In this document: positions 12,266-24,702 of the stretch, piece after piece
Position numbering within the stretch: position 1 is the first letter of the stretch
Layout of the letters: each line of letters begins with the position of its first letter
From: Paguma larvata
Lineage: Eukaryota; Chordata; Mammalia; Carnivora; Viverridae
Assembly (NCBI GenBank): GCA_030068075.1
Contig: CM057826.1
Coordinates: 69,351,312 to 69,415,311, forward strand
Length of the DNA stretch: 64,000 nt
Direction: 5' to 3'
The notes under the pieces: model-generated
Told to the model about the DNA's origin: nothing
Database searches by the model: none
What the model saw: the letters and a program-made list of their open reading frames with translations, nothing else
Translations under genes and position numbers: made by a program

Positions 12266-12410
12266 GTAGCTTCGGATTCCAATTCCAACACTTACTACCT
12301 CTATAAATGGATGTTATTTCACATGTCTCAGACTGTGAAGTAGGAAGCAGAACACTGACCTCACAACTGCGGTAATGACTAATTCAATCTCTGTGTGCCG
12401 AGAATGTCAA
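12266..12410 (+). repeat. MIR SINE, diverged
   Basis: The sequence 'gtagcttcggattccaattc', 'caacacttactacc' and 'catgtctcagactgtgaagta' follows the order of the MIR core ('attc..aatcc', 'cacttacta', 'cctcagtttcctcatctgtaaa'). Many substitutions are present, as expected for this ancient family. Confidence 0.5.
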
Positions 12411-12894
12411 ATAGTGAGTGCCTATCACACTGCTCCGCAGATGCATTTGTATTTGTTGTTATTGCCATTAAGTACCCATTTTCCAGGTCTTTTTTTTTTT
12501 TTTTTGGCTTTTATGTGTCAAAAGAAGCACTTATTTTAAATTCAAATGCATTTGTTTTTTTTTTGGAAGATAAAATGTTTAGCTCTTGCAAAAAACTGTC
12601 AAAACCACGTTTCATTTTATCACTTGTAATGCAATTTTAAAAAGGGAACACGAAAAGTACATTTAAGAGTTAAAATGATTGTACTAGAGTTTTAAATATA
12701 TTATCTAATAGATTGAATAAGAGATTTGAAGTTATGAAATTTATGCTGGCGTTCTAATCTATTCTCCTACTCTCCACCTTAATAATAGTTTTAATAGTGA
12801 ACATCTTCATAAGGATATATGACTTTTCATAACTTCATAAATTAATACATTAATAAGTGGTAGCTTTATTTTTCATCATATGTGAACAAATCTT

Positions 12895-13405
12895 TTTGCG
12901 TGCCTACTATATAACAAAACAGAACCCAGGTTTTAGAGCTTAAGTTCTAGTGAAGGGCATACCAAAAATAAAAATGTTAACAAATGAAGTTTCAGATATT
13001 GATATGTGCTATAAAATAAAATACCTGGGCAATGAAACAAAGAATAACATGTGGAACGATATAAAGGAGTTACCTCAGACATTGTGGCCAGAGAAGGACT
13101 CTCTCGAGACCTGAAAGAAGAAGCCAGGTTTGGGACACTGTTGTAGAAGAACAATCCAAGAGGAAGAAATCACAGCGTAAAAGACCTAAGCATGTTGAAG
13201 GGACACAGTAATGACCAGTGGGAATGACATGTAACGACTGAGTGGGAGAGAGGAAAGAAAAGAGATCAGAGATATAGGCACCCATCAGAACGCATAGTAT
13301 CTTGCCAAACAGAATGTAAGTTGATATATTCATTCTGGTTGCAATAGGAAGCCACTGGAGAGTTCTAGGAAGAGAACTGTGTCATGAGATTTGTCTTATC
13401 CATAG
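12895..13405 (-). repeat. L2 LINE 3' portion, antisense
   Basis: The plus strand reads as the complement of L2. It has 'gtgcctactatat', 'gagcttaagttctagtg', 'atgtgctataaaataaaa', 'tcattctggttgcaatagg' and 'aagccactggagagttctagg..gaactgtgtcatgaga'. These are the usual antisense L2 blocks in the right order. The weak frames of 73-87 codons on the minus strand here fall inside this repeat. Confidence 0.75.
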
Positions 13406-16400
13406 CTACAAACAGCAGACTCTCAGAGATCCTATGAGAGCCCAGCTTATTAAAGTCCCATCTGTCAAATTGTAATATATTTATCATTTTAATAAGCACT
13501 AATCGTATTTTGAAGATATTATACATTCAGAAGTTATCTTGTAAATCATTGGGTTTTTATACCACTAACAACATTTGGACTCAGAGGTACAAGTTTGGGG
13601 AATAAAACTTTGGTAGAAGAATCACCCCACACATCTCTAATCAGCCATTGTTCGTAATTAGCTAAGCAACTGTTCACATAGGTACCTTCATGTTGCTTCT
13701 CTCTCTAGGCTTGGAAGCCTCAGTGGAAACTTGTTGTATTTATTGAGTAGTAAATTAACATCACAGTGCTTCAAGCAACAACATGTTTTTTAATTCTGTT
13801 ACGATTTCAGCCCGTCTGCCTTCCCTGCTGCAATCCTCTGACAATGGAGCCAACTCACAAACTGAATGCTGAGATAGTTTTGTCAACTTGGTAAATCATT
13901 TTATTTTTCTCCCCTTGTATGGTAGAAATAACTAGATGACTCTGTTAGTATAAAAAAAATGAAGAGTAGAAATTGTACAGAATCTTAATCCTTGAACATT
14001 TTATAGAGGCAATACTGGATCATCCCCTTTCACAACAAGAAAAAGCCTTTGCTACCTCAAATGCTCTAATTCCCTTAAAGATCCATTCAGTACACTTTGT
14101 GAGAAACATCAGTTGCAGTAGAAAGAAATCTATCAAAAGGACCTATTTTATAAGGTTTAAATGGATAACAACACTCATACACTGATACTATACAGAGCAA
14201 GAAATCACCATTATAAAAGACATGAATGTTCTTAATCCAAGTATCTTTCCCGAGTCACTTACAGAATAGGAAGAATGACTGGGAAATTGACTGCTTTGAG
14301 CTAATTGAACATAGCAGAAAAAAAAGTGTCAAGGCAACCTCCTGACAGGGCCGAAAACTATGTCAAAAACTAACGAGTTAAATTAAAAACAGGAACAAAG
14401 TAGTATTTGAACTTTGAGGCCAAATGGAGAGAACTCCAATTTAAAAACAGATGTCTAGTAATGCTAAATCAGACAACAAGAGTCTGGCTAGAGTAGAAAA
14501 TAAAAAGGAGAAGAATAGTTCCTCTGTTTCTCCTATGTTGAGAGTGGGATGGGGCAAATTTACATAATGATATTATCCCTTTAATACTTATAGGTATGAT
14601 TTCGTTTTGCTGAAAATTCACCTTATCATCATAGAAAGGGCAGAATTGTTAGATATAGTCCATGATCTTCAACCACACATACTGATAAAATGTCAGTTAC
14701 ATTTTAGCTCAATTGCTTCAACAAGTATATCTCAAGTATAATTAACTATGATTTATATACAGGGAGCTAAATGAACAATCCACATTTTATCAAATATCTA
14801 GAATGGGGATAAGAATATCTGCTTTTGTTTCTACAATCTATGCCAAACATACAAACTGTAAACTACATTGCTAACTCAAAATAATGATAACTGAGGGCAT
14901 TTACAACTATGTCTCAGTTTTCAAGTGCATGTGACTATTGAATTATAGAAAATGATAGGATTCTGGTTTTTTTTGTGTCTTCAGGGGTATATTTACTTTA
15001 TTAACCTTACAAAAGAATTGTAGAAAAGTAGGTGGCTTTCAGTCCGCATTTTAGCTTTCACACTAGATTTCAAAGTTTTAATATAGTGCACCTTTTATTT
15101 GCTTTATTTCTTTTATGCAGAGAGTTATGGAAAGAACTTTGCTTTATATTTCTTAGGCAAAATGCTTTTATGAAACCAAACTCATCGTGATGTATTAAGT
15201 ACCTTTCCTTGGGAGTGAAGCATGTCTTCCTGGTCCTCTATTTGTTCAGGTAGTTGTTCAGATAGGGGGAAAGCCGCCATCGAAACCATAATACCATAAA
15301 AGCCTCAAGAGTGGCGAATGTCCTAACACTGAGGCTTGCTCATGTTATTCACTCAATATAACTGACTGAATCGAATTTTAGAAAAAATAAGTTTATGCCT
15401 AGAAGGTTTGCTGCTTAATACCTACCATTATACAAATATCTGTTCCATACAAATATCTGTTGTATATGAGAGAGTAATCTTAAAACACAAAACTAGAGTG
15501 TAAACTTTGTGGAAAATGTACATGAGAGAGGTTTCATTGAAGCATATTTATGTGTTTTAGGGTTACACAATTCCAGTGTATCTAGCATTCCACATCATAA
15601 CTACTTTCTAAAATGTGAAGCATATTAAAATTTTGTATTCTATATATCTGAAATATTTTAGCATAATAAGATACACCTGTTAAGCTGGTGACACAAGCTT
15701 GTGCATATTGTCAATTTCCACCAGTGGTCATATGGGGGAGTAGACTCTGATGGACTCTTGAATTTAATACAACTAAACCACGAAGGACAGTAATATGCTA
15801 TAAATGCCCAAGGCGATTTTGTAAATATTAAATGAAGATGCTTATAATACTTACAATAAAAATTGGAAATAAATCACAAAAATTAGCTAATGGTAGGTTT
15901 TATTAAGTTGTTGAAAGAATTTGGAGAACTTGAAGAGAGTACAAAATGTGTATGTAGTTCTCAGTAATAATTTGCTGTTAAGGTAACAATAATAATCATG
16001 TGTTATCCTAGCTTACTGATGAACTTAGATATATATCAGTTAGGAAAAACAATACTACCTTTTTATATTTTTTGCACAAATTTGACACATTAATAAATGT
16101 TTCATAGACATTTTACTACATGCGTAAACATTTTTAGAAGTTTCATGAGCAATACAAATTATATAGTGGCCATTTTGTCCTGGTTTGCATTCAATTAAAA
16201 GGTGACTTAAGCTGATGTTACTGATCATTACCATTATTTACATTTCTTAAATTTTTGAGCTTTTAAAAATATTATTTTATAGTTTCAATCCAGTAAATAA
16301 ATAGATCACTTAAAATATTCATTAAAATATAAAATATGCTGAAATTATTATACTAATAATCATATTTTTAAAATATTACATGAAGTAGTATACACACAAA

Positions 16401-18704
16401 TAGTAAACTGAACTCAGGAAATACAGAATATAAATTTGCATGTTCTGAGAAAGCGAAATATGCAAAACAAATAGTTCTACATAAGTAACTAAAATATTAT
16501 AAAAAGAGAAAACAATGTATATCTTTAAAATTACATATATTAAACCAGCGCTGTATGTATTCACAGTTTCTATCATGTTTGTCTGTATATTACACAATGT
16601 TGTTAAAACTCATTAAGGTTTCACACCAGTTTAGCACGAAGTACAGAGATTGTTGTTAAAATTATTGTTTTGTGTGTGTGTTTTATTGAATAATCATGAA
16701 ATGTTTTCCAGTACAAAACCGACATATCATTGTCACTGATGGCAAGCAATAGCCCAAAACTAAAAGAAGCATCATTCAACCTACTAATACAGCACTGTTT
16801 TGCAGGGAAAAAAATGAGTTTATGAAAAAAAATATTTATTTAATAGTAGAGTTTTATCGACAGTACTAAATCGTTACCCTGACTGCCAAGGGAAAAGTGG
16901 TCCCATGCATTTTGGTACTAAGAGAAGAAACAACATATTTACTGATGGTATTGACAATACACACAAAAAATTGGTTCTAGTTGTCTCATGCGATCTGCTA
17001 CATCGCGTGATCAGGGTTATATTTAATACATTGTGTAATGAGAACCTATATTATCCCAGATAAAAATCATTCATTTTAACATTGATGATGAAAATTCAGT
17101 TGTTTAAAGCATAAACTCTGATAGGAACACTTTGAAAACTAAAAGCTTGACTCCTTCCTCCTTTTTTAGACTATACATTGGTGATGCATTTTTGGGTGTA
17201 TTTTTAAAAAAGATCTAAATATGCCACAAGAATTAGAATGCTCTTTTTCACTCTTTAAATATAAATATTGATTAAAGCCTTCTTAGGTTCTGACTTGCAA
17301 ATTGAAATACTCAACATTTGAAAGTTTAAATATGATACATATATCATGTTAGCATATTACATAAGATTATTAAACATTTTCAGGGATAAACATTTCTTTA
17401 CTCTTGAGTCCATGACAAGTATTCATATTCATATACTAAGGCCACCAAGCATTTACTGCCATTCTCCAGCCTGTACCTGTGATTTGGGACTTTCAAATAA
17501 TTATAAGGAAATAATTACACAGAAAAGAAACTGGATAACAAATCTGAACTACACTTCAATATGTCAATTACCAACTCTCAAAAAAAATCACTTAGAGTTC
17601 ATTGGGCAAACTATATAATTCTTCCTGAACATATTAAATTATTAGTTTAATTAATATTTTCATATTAACAAGACATATTTTATCCATTTTAGTTTGGAAT
17701 AATTCTTCTATCACCAAAATTTACCTACAATGGGTTTGAGCATCAGTTCCCACACTGAAGAACTTTTGTCGACCTCAGTTGCAAAAGTTTGAGAAACACT
17801 GATCTAAGTGAACTGGTAAAGAAAAGAAAATACAAATTTGGTTTATAGCATAGTATATTATTAAAAATGGAACATTTCTGATTAATATATTTTTCTCCCC
17901 ATGGTTATCTCTTTAGACTTTATCATTGAGGTTATTATTTTGCTTCAAATCTCACTGTTATTTTGTGTATGATTTGCCTACATACATACTTGGAACATTA
18001 TAAAAGGCAATTGACTTTCTTATAATGACTAAGGGAGTTTATCAGAAATTCTATTCTTTGTGTGTGTCTTTAAGAAACACAACATTCTTTAAAAGTATAA
18101 AAATACTTTAACTAATCTTATTAATTGACAATGAGGTCGGTGTTCTGGTCAGAGAAATACATTTTAGTGGCTCAATATAATTCTTTGATGTGAAAAATAA
18201 ATCTTTGGGAAAGTGGGAAAAACTAGATATAAATGTATTATCATTTAATGTAATAGGTTTACTAAATTATGTTGAATGACTATGACCATGCTTAATTAAC
18301 TAACTCTATGATTTTTCTAAAAAACTAACAAGAACAATTTTGTTCATGTCTATATTATATTTAGTCAAATCCATTTTTATTATCTATAAAGTATACCTAT
18401 CTTCAATTATCTTTATCACACCTTAAGGAATTAATTTTAGAATTAAAGGAAATGCCACATTCAACTTGAGGGAAATGTCAGTAATAAAATCAGACATATT
18501 AAAATCTGGTCTTTCCAATCCACCTGTATGTTTTTTTCCATTCTATTTATTTGGTTAATAGTAATGGATATCTTTTAGATAAAGTATTTTTCATCAGTAA
18601 GCTTTGAGATACATAAGGAAGGTACCTGAGATAGTTATTCTCACACTAAAACCCAAAAATAACCTGAACAAGCTAAAGTAATCATAGTTTGGCAAAACCA
18701 AAAT
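13406..18704. other. Unassigned AT-rich DNA, about 5.3 kb
   Basis: I find no gene, no SINE and no LINE that I can name. A fragment at about 17745-17805 ('cagttcccacactgaagaac' through 'gtttgagaaacactgat') resembles one terminus of a MER5-like element, but it is too short to call. A 13-bp local duplication, 'tacaaatatctgt', lies near 15432-15462. The stretch is unusually free of young retrotransposons compared with the rest of the window. Confidence 0.45.
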
Positions 18705-18714
18705 TGATCTCTCC

Positions 18715-18782
<68 letters not shown>
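18705..18782. repeat. Compound microsatellite (CT)n(CA)n
   Basis: A CT-rich run of about 20 bp is followed by an uninterrupted CA tract at about 18725-18782 (about 58 bp, near 29 units). Frames crossing it (18594-18794 minus and 18689-18958 plus) translate only Cys-Val or Thr-His dipeptides and are artefacts. Confidence 0.98.
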
Positions 18783-18783
<1 letters not shown>

Positions 18784-19199
18784 GACAAATACACTCCAGA
18801 AAGGCTCAGGTTCTACTCAAGAGAGAACAGACTCACAACTATTCTCATTCGTTGTAGAACTGTTCAGGAAGAGAAATCCACAAGAAAAGTGGATGAAGAG
18901 ACATCATTATTTGGATTTTAACAAACATTTAGCAGTGCTATGTGGGCTGGTGTGGTAGAACAGAATCTGGAGCATTCTACAAAAGAAAAAAATAGCATCT
19001 GTGTGCACTCCTTACTTGCTCTTCTTCATTTATGTGATGGTGATGAAGGAGGCAGGAGTTCTGAGAGAAATTCATTGACATCCCTCCAAGTCTTTGGCTA
19101 TAGAAAAGCTCTGGTCTGTCAAGGTAAGAGAGGATGAATAACACCTTGGGCACTCTGAGTTTTCACCTACAAAATACTGAGGGGATGGCAAGAAAACTG
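18783..19199. other. Unassigned non-coding DNA
   Basis: Short frames on the plus strand only; no recognised repeat or domain. Confidence 0.4.
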
Positions 19200-19280
19200 A
19201 TAGACGTACTTCTAAAGAATGTTTATACCTAAAAGTCATACAATGCTGTATGTCAATTATATCTCAGTAAAACTGTAGGG
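19200..19280 (+). repeat. L1-like 3' terminal fragment
   Basis: 'caatgctgtatgtcaattat' followed by 'atctcagtaaaactg' resembles the very end of older L1 3' UTRs, which finish 'tatctcaataaa' plus poly-A. Only this tip is visible. Confidence 0.45.
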
Positions 19281-19729
19281 GAGAAGAACTCCACACATAC
19301 AAGAATCTAGTCCTACAGAAGTTAGTAAGTGGCAGCTGAACTGGAAGAGATTTACTAAGACTCAGAAACCATAGGGTAGAACTACAGATTTAACACTTCC
19401 ACAGAAATCTAAAAACCTCGCAGTGAAGCTGTAAAGAAGCATGAGATTTTGCACATATTTGAATTACCTGTAGAACAGAAAGATCTTTGGAATCCTCCCA
19501 GTGTTCAGATCCCTACTCCTAGTTCTATCCTAAAAATGTTTCAGAGCAGTTGTAATCTGAACCATATTAAGAATGGACCCAGAATAAATATAGGTTAGAT
19601 CAACGTGGACTCACTGTTTTGGGGTAACAGGAAAGAGATATGTCCTTTTCTTGAAATTAACATTATTTACTTAAGTCTCCATTATTATTCTATAGACAAG
19701 TTTTAGCAGAAAATGAAATATAAGATATA
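19281..19729. other. Unassigned, possibly L1 5' UTR
   Basis: No confident match. Its position directly before the L1 5'-type sequence at 19730 makes an extension of that element plausible, but I cannot show it. Confidence 0.3.
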
Positions 19730-20560
19730 TCCCCCAAAGCAAGAAAACAAGAATATGACCCGAGTTAAAGAGGGGTCAATAGAAGCAGTCTTAGAGATGG
19801 TCCAAATGTTAGAATTAACAAACATAGACTTTCAAATAATTTTGTGTAAATAAACAATCGAATAGTGTATTATAAAAAGTGGAAAACTGTGTTACCAGAT
19901 ATGAACTTTCAGCAGAGATATGAACACCAAAAATGAACTTTCAATGGAATGTGAGAAATGAAAAATATATAAGATTATATAAGATGAGAAGAAATAATCT
20001 GCTAGACTTAAATTCTGACTACATCTAGCTGAAGAAAAGATGAGTGAGCTTGAAGAGAGGAAATAAAAAATATATCTGATTAAAAAATAGGATAAGTAGT
20101 TATAAAAGCAAATCAGAGAGTCTGAAATCCTTGGGATACTTTCAAACAATTTAACATTCTATAATCTAAGCCCCAGAAGAAGGGAGGAAAGATATGGGAT
20201 AAATAAATCATTGAAAAGGAAATGCCTGAGAACTTTGCAATTTGATGAAGGATAAAAACAGATTCAAGGATAAAAACAGGTTGAATAAACTCAATGAATT
20301 TCAGTCAGGGTTGTAAAGAGAAAATACACGCAGGATTATTATATTTTCACTAGTGCAAACTACAGATAAAGGAAAGATATTAACTGATTCCAAGAAAAAA
20401 ATCATATCAGGGAAGGAAAGATATTAATATTACTAACTTTCTATTAGAAGTAAAGTGAGAAAGAACATAATAAAATGACAGTATTAAATTTGGGCAGGGG
20501 AAACTCAAAATAAGTAAAATGGTAAAAATAAATAGGAAAATGAAAACACAATTCACAATG
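19730..20560 (+). repeat. Old L1 5' portion, sense
   Basis: It contains 'gaagaaaagatgagtgagctt', then 'agccccagaagaaggga', 'gcctgagaactttgcaattt' and 'gatgaaggataaaaacaga'. These follow the order of old (L1M-type) 5' UTR/ORF1-region consensus. It is the opposite strand of the same region seen at 31960-33990 and 46380-49195. An imperfect 17-bp tandem ('aaggataaaaacagatt') lies at about 20249-20284. No intact ORF1 frame survives. Confidence 0.6.
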
Positions 20561-21425
20561 GAAACGTGTCAACACCATTGTTTTTCAGGGAAATCCAAGC
20601 TAAAATATTAAACAAACACTACCTTATACCTAGCAGAGAAGCTAAAATTCTTAAAATATATATTGACAATAACAATGTGGGTATAGATATGAAGCGCTTG
20701 GAACTCTCATGTAGTGTTAGTGGGTAGATAAACTGGTAAAACCTCTTCAGAAAAGTATTTGGCAGCTTTTAATTAAGTTAAGCATCTATCTACACTATAA
20801 ATGAGGAATTATTTACTAGATATTCATCAGTACCACCACTATTATAAATGTATGTCCAAAATAAGATTTCTACAAGAATCTTAATAGCAACCTTATTCAT
20901 AATAGCCAAAACTAGAAGCAACTGGCATGTCTATCAAAAAAGAAAAAATAAAAATATCGTGGCATAGTCACACAATGGAATACTACTCAGCAATGACAAA
21001 ATAAAAGTGACAAACCACCAAAACATGCAATAGCAACCTAATAGAATCTCAAACATTTGATGTTGAGCAAAAGTAACCAGACATACAAAAACAAACAAAC
21101 AAACAAAAAACACCCACATATTATGTAATTTTACTCATAAAGTTTAAGAACAGTCAAGGTCTATCTACAGCATTAGAAATAAAAGAATTCAGTTTGGAGA
21201 CAGGGAGAGGGAATTTATTGGAAAAATACATAAGGAAACTTTCTAGAGTGATGGAAATTTTTGTATCTTGGTATGAATGGTGGTTAGATAGTTATGTAAA
21301 ATTGGCAAAACCTTCAAACTGAACTTCTTACTTCTGTGTTATTTTATTTTATAGCAATGATATATCAGTAAAATTATGTAACATTTTGCATTTGGAATTA
21401 TATCATGCTAAGTATGTAACGTTTT
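20561..21425 (+). repeat. Old L1 3' end, sense
   Basis: The recognisable blocks are 'agggaaatccaagctaaaat', 'cttattcataatagccaaaac', 'gtcacacaatggaatactac' and 'tcagcaatgacaaaataaaa'. These are the end of ORF2 and the 3' UTR. It follows the 5'-type block directly, so almost all of ORF2 is missing, either by deletion within one element or because two fragments lie side by side. Confidence 0.75.
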
Positions 21426-21437
21426 AAATATAATTCA

Positions 21438-22145
21438 TATAAGTGGCTAAAATGAACAAATCAGGAAACTATAGATGCTGGCGGGGATGTGGAGAAGCAG
21501 GCACCCTCCTACAATGTTGGTGGGAATGCAAACTGGTGCAGCCCCTCTGGAGAACTGTGTGGAGGTTCCTCAAGAAAAATGGAAATAGAACTACCCTATG
21601 ACCCAGCAATAGCACTGCTGGGAATTTACCCAAGAGACACAGGAGTGCTGATGCATAGGGGCACGTATACCCTGATATTTATAGCAACACTTTCGACAAT
21701 AGCCAAATCATGGAAAGGGACTAAGTGTTCATCAACTGACAAATGGATGAAGAAGATGTGGTGTATATATATATATACACAACGGAATACTATGCAGCAA
21801 TGAGAAAGAATGAAATCTGGCCATGTGTGGCAACATGGATGGAACTGGAGGGTATTATGCTGAGTGAAATAAGTCAGTCAGAGAAAGAGAGATACCATAT
21901 GTTTCCACGCATAGGTGGCTTTTGAGAGACCTAGCAGAAAACCATGGGGAAGGGGAAGAGGGGGGAAAAAGAAGCCACAGAGAGGGAGGGAGACAAAAGA
22001 GGCTCTTAAATACTAAGAACAAATCGAGGTTTGAAGAAGATATGGGAGGGCGGAGAGTGGGCGACAGGCACTGAGGAGGGCACTTGTTGGAATGAACACT
22101 GGGTGTTGTATGGAAACCAATTTGACAATAATTTGATAAAAAAAT
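21438..22145 (+). mobile_element. 5'-truncated carnivore L1, sense, with TSD
   Basis: It starts inside the end of ORF2 ('gtggctaaaatgaacaa..tcagg'), runs through 'ggaatactatgcagcaatga' and 'gggtgttgtatggaaaccaa', and ends in an A-rich tail with AATAAA. It is flanked by a perfect 12-bp duplication, 'aaatataattca', at 21426-21437 and 22146-22157. The 104-codon frame at 21489-21803 translates part of ORF2's C-terminal region (for example '[20 protein letters not shown]') and is not a separate gene. The copy is less diverged than the L1 it abuts. Confidence 0.95.
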
Positions 22146-22157
22146 AAATATAATTCA

Positions 22158-24490
22158 CAAAATTCTGTGAATTTTTTATTTCTTTCATATATAAACAATT
22201 TAATTTTATCAGGGAAGATATTTTTCTCTAAGTCCTTTGGATGTAAATATTTTAAATGTAACTTATTTTTTTCAGCTCTTAATTGTTGCAAGAAACAAGA
22301 GTAACTGAATAGTGATAAATTCTTATCACTGTTAAAAGACAATAGTGTAGGGTAAAATAATAAAATGTTTTCTTCAGATTTACAATTTTTGTTCCCACTT
22401 GTTTACATTTGTTTTAATATTTTAATAATAAATTTATCAATATTTTACAGAAGTTATTTTGTAAATGGCATTTAGCTATATAAGTATGCTTAACTTATTC
22501 TAAACCCTTATGTATAAAAGTACTAAGATAAAAGATACCTTAAGGGAAAGTACTTTTCTGTTCATTAAACACACAACTATCTATCACCTGTGCACTCTAA
22601 AGCCCTTGGGAAACTCATATCATGACAGGATGAAGGAAAGGAAATAAAAAATAAGAGATAAAGTGTTCTTAATGTTTGCTTTCTTTTATTTTTCTTTCTG
22701 TTTGTGTTTTTAATTATATGAATTAAACTAAGGAAAGAGGAGAATGATTAAATTCTAGATGCAGAAAACGAAAATGGAATTCAAAGTACATAGAGAAGAG
22801 ACTTGGGAAAAATAAATCAGAAGGCAAGAAGTTAAGAATGTGAGCGTATTGTATACTAGTAATATGAGCCCCTCAAAACACTTACGCCTGCAGGCTTCTC
22901 TCTTTGGAAAGTAAGGGAAGTAAAATCTCCTAGCGTAGGTGAAGTTCTGTGATGAGACTATGTCTTACATTTTTTTCTCCCTGCGGGATACACTGTCAAT
23001 TTACAATATGGAGTATCCTGAAGGAGACACTGGTAGAAAGCTTTTACTCTTTAATAGCCTACTAAATGAGCAAGAGTGATACTTTTCCTATGTTTATTTG
23101 GCCAGGAAATTATAATTGTATACTATTTGGGTAAAAACTGCTATCTAACTTATCCCAGATTTGCGAATCCTTATTTTCTGGAAAGTCATCTTCACTATCA
23201 AAAGTCAATGAGACTGTTAACTTTATAAATATAAAATCAGAAATTTCCTAGATGAATTAATGTATTTTTTTAATACACGTAATTTTGAGTGTAGTTCTGA
23301 TTTACTCATGGTGTTATAACAAGGAGGTTTGGTCAAAACATTATCTTTCACGTCTGTCATCTTACTAAATCAAGTTTCCATGTCTGCTAATTGGTTGATG
23401 GGTATCGATTAAGCTAGGAAATTTTAATTGGAAAGAGTTACAATTTCCCATGGATGTAAAGAAATACATGCAGATATTTTTTCTATCTATGGAAAATTAT
23501 ATATACTGTACACATATGTGTATTGATGCACTGAGGTTAATTATACTGTAAAACCTACAGAGAATTATGGCAACAAATGATGTGTTTAAAAGTCTTGGTT
23601 ATCAAAGCAGTTTTAGAATATTTACCACGACTTATCAATGTTCTCAGCCAGGACAATCTAAACAAATATAATATTTTGATTTTATTATTTTTACTTGTCT
23701 CTGGATGACTTTTGTTTTTATTTCTTCTAATGGTTTTCCTGTTTTCCTTGAAAACCTGCTGCAAAACATCAATGGGAGAGTAGGATAAGGCAGGAGTACA
23801 TCTATAAATGAAATTAAGTCTTCATACCTTATATCTGAAAATACCAAGAGTATTTGACATGAAATTGTAGAATCAGTAGAAATATAAAATAACACTAGAT
23901 AATTTTGTGAAATTAGAGAGAATTGTAAATAACCCAATTGCAAGTGGGCAAGTTTTTTTAGGATTTCCACTTTAAGGAGAAGGAGAATTGGTAAGCTTGA
24001 CAACACGTGCTGAAAAATATTCTACACTAGCTGATAAGCATATAAGTTGAAAAAAAACTTAAAAAAGCTATAATCACTATAAATAAGTATGAACCTATCA
24101 AAAATTGATATCCACATGGTAATTAATAATAACAATTACTAAGGTAGAAGTCACTTTAATCTCTAACCATTTCTGATCACTCTATTCCTAGGATAATTTT
24201 AAAAAAAGGTAGACACAACCCAATTTGTAGATAGCTATAGTTTCCAGGTGGCATCATTAGGAAACAGATTTTAGTTTAGTTTAAGAAAGAGCTTTTGAAA
24301 AACTCGGGCTATCCAATGGAACAAATTTCCATGGTAAGCAATAAAATACTACATTCTAGAGGCTTGATGGTTTCTTCTTGAGTTGTTTTCAGACAGGGTT
24401 CCTATCAAACCATTTGTCACAATGTGTGGCATGTATATAACACTAGGTAATCAAGATGATTTTAAGTGGTAAATAAAACACGATTGGGTA
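22158..24490. other. Unassigned AT-rich DNA
   Basis: No gene or named repeat. The longest frame (120 codons, minus, 23644-24006) has no recognisable domain, low-complexity composition and no conserved motif, and is probably chance. Confidence 0.45.
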
Positions 24491-24702
24491 GGGGTGCCTG
24501 GGTGGCTCAGTTGAACTTCTAGTTCTTGATTTTGGCTCAGGTCATGATCTCATGGTTCATGGGATCGAGCCCCATGTGGTACTCTGTGCTAACATTGGAA
24601 TGCCTTCTTGGGATTCTCTCTCTCCCTCTCCCTCTGCACCTTCCTCAAGCTCTCTCTCTCCCTCTTTCTCTGTCTCTCAAAATAAATAAATTAACTAAAA
24701 AA
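24491..24702 (+). mobile_element. Carnivore tRNA-Lys SINE, older type
   Basis: The head 'ggggtgcctgggtggctcag' is followed by 'tgattttggctcaggtcatg' and 'atcgagccccat', then 'ttgggattctctctctc', a CT-rich block and 'aaataaataaatt'. The 'tcttgattttggctcagg' and 'cttgggattctctc' wording fits older carnivore subfamilies better than the felid core. No clear duplication was found. Confidence 0.93.

Noticed and set aside
17745..17805. MER5-like terminus ('gtttgagaaacactgat')
   Set aside because: Only one short end is visible, too little to call an element.
18594..18958. Open frames encoding Cys-Val or Thr-His repeats
   Set aside because: Direct translations of the CT/CA microsatellite on the two strands.
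21489..21803. 104-codon open frame
   Set aside because: It is the C-terminal part of L1 ORF2 in a 5'-truncated L1 and not an independent gene.
23644..24006. 120-codon minus-strand frame
   Set aside because: AT-rich chance frame with no motif, no homology I can recognise and an overlapping frame in another phase.
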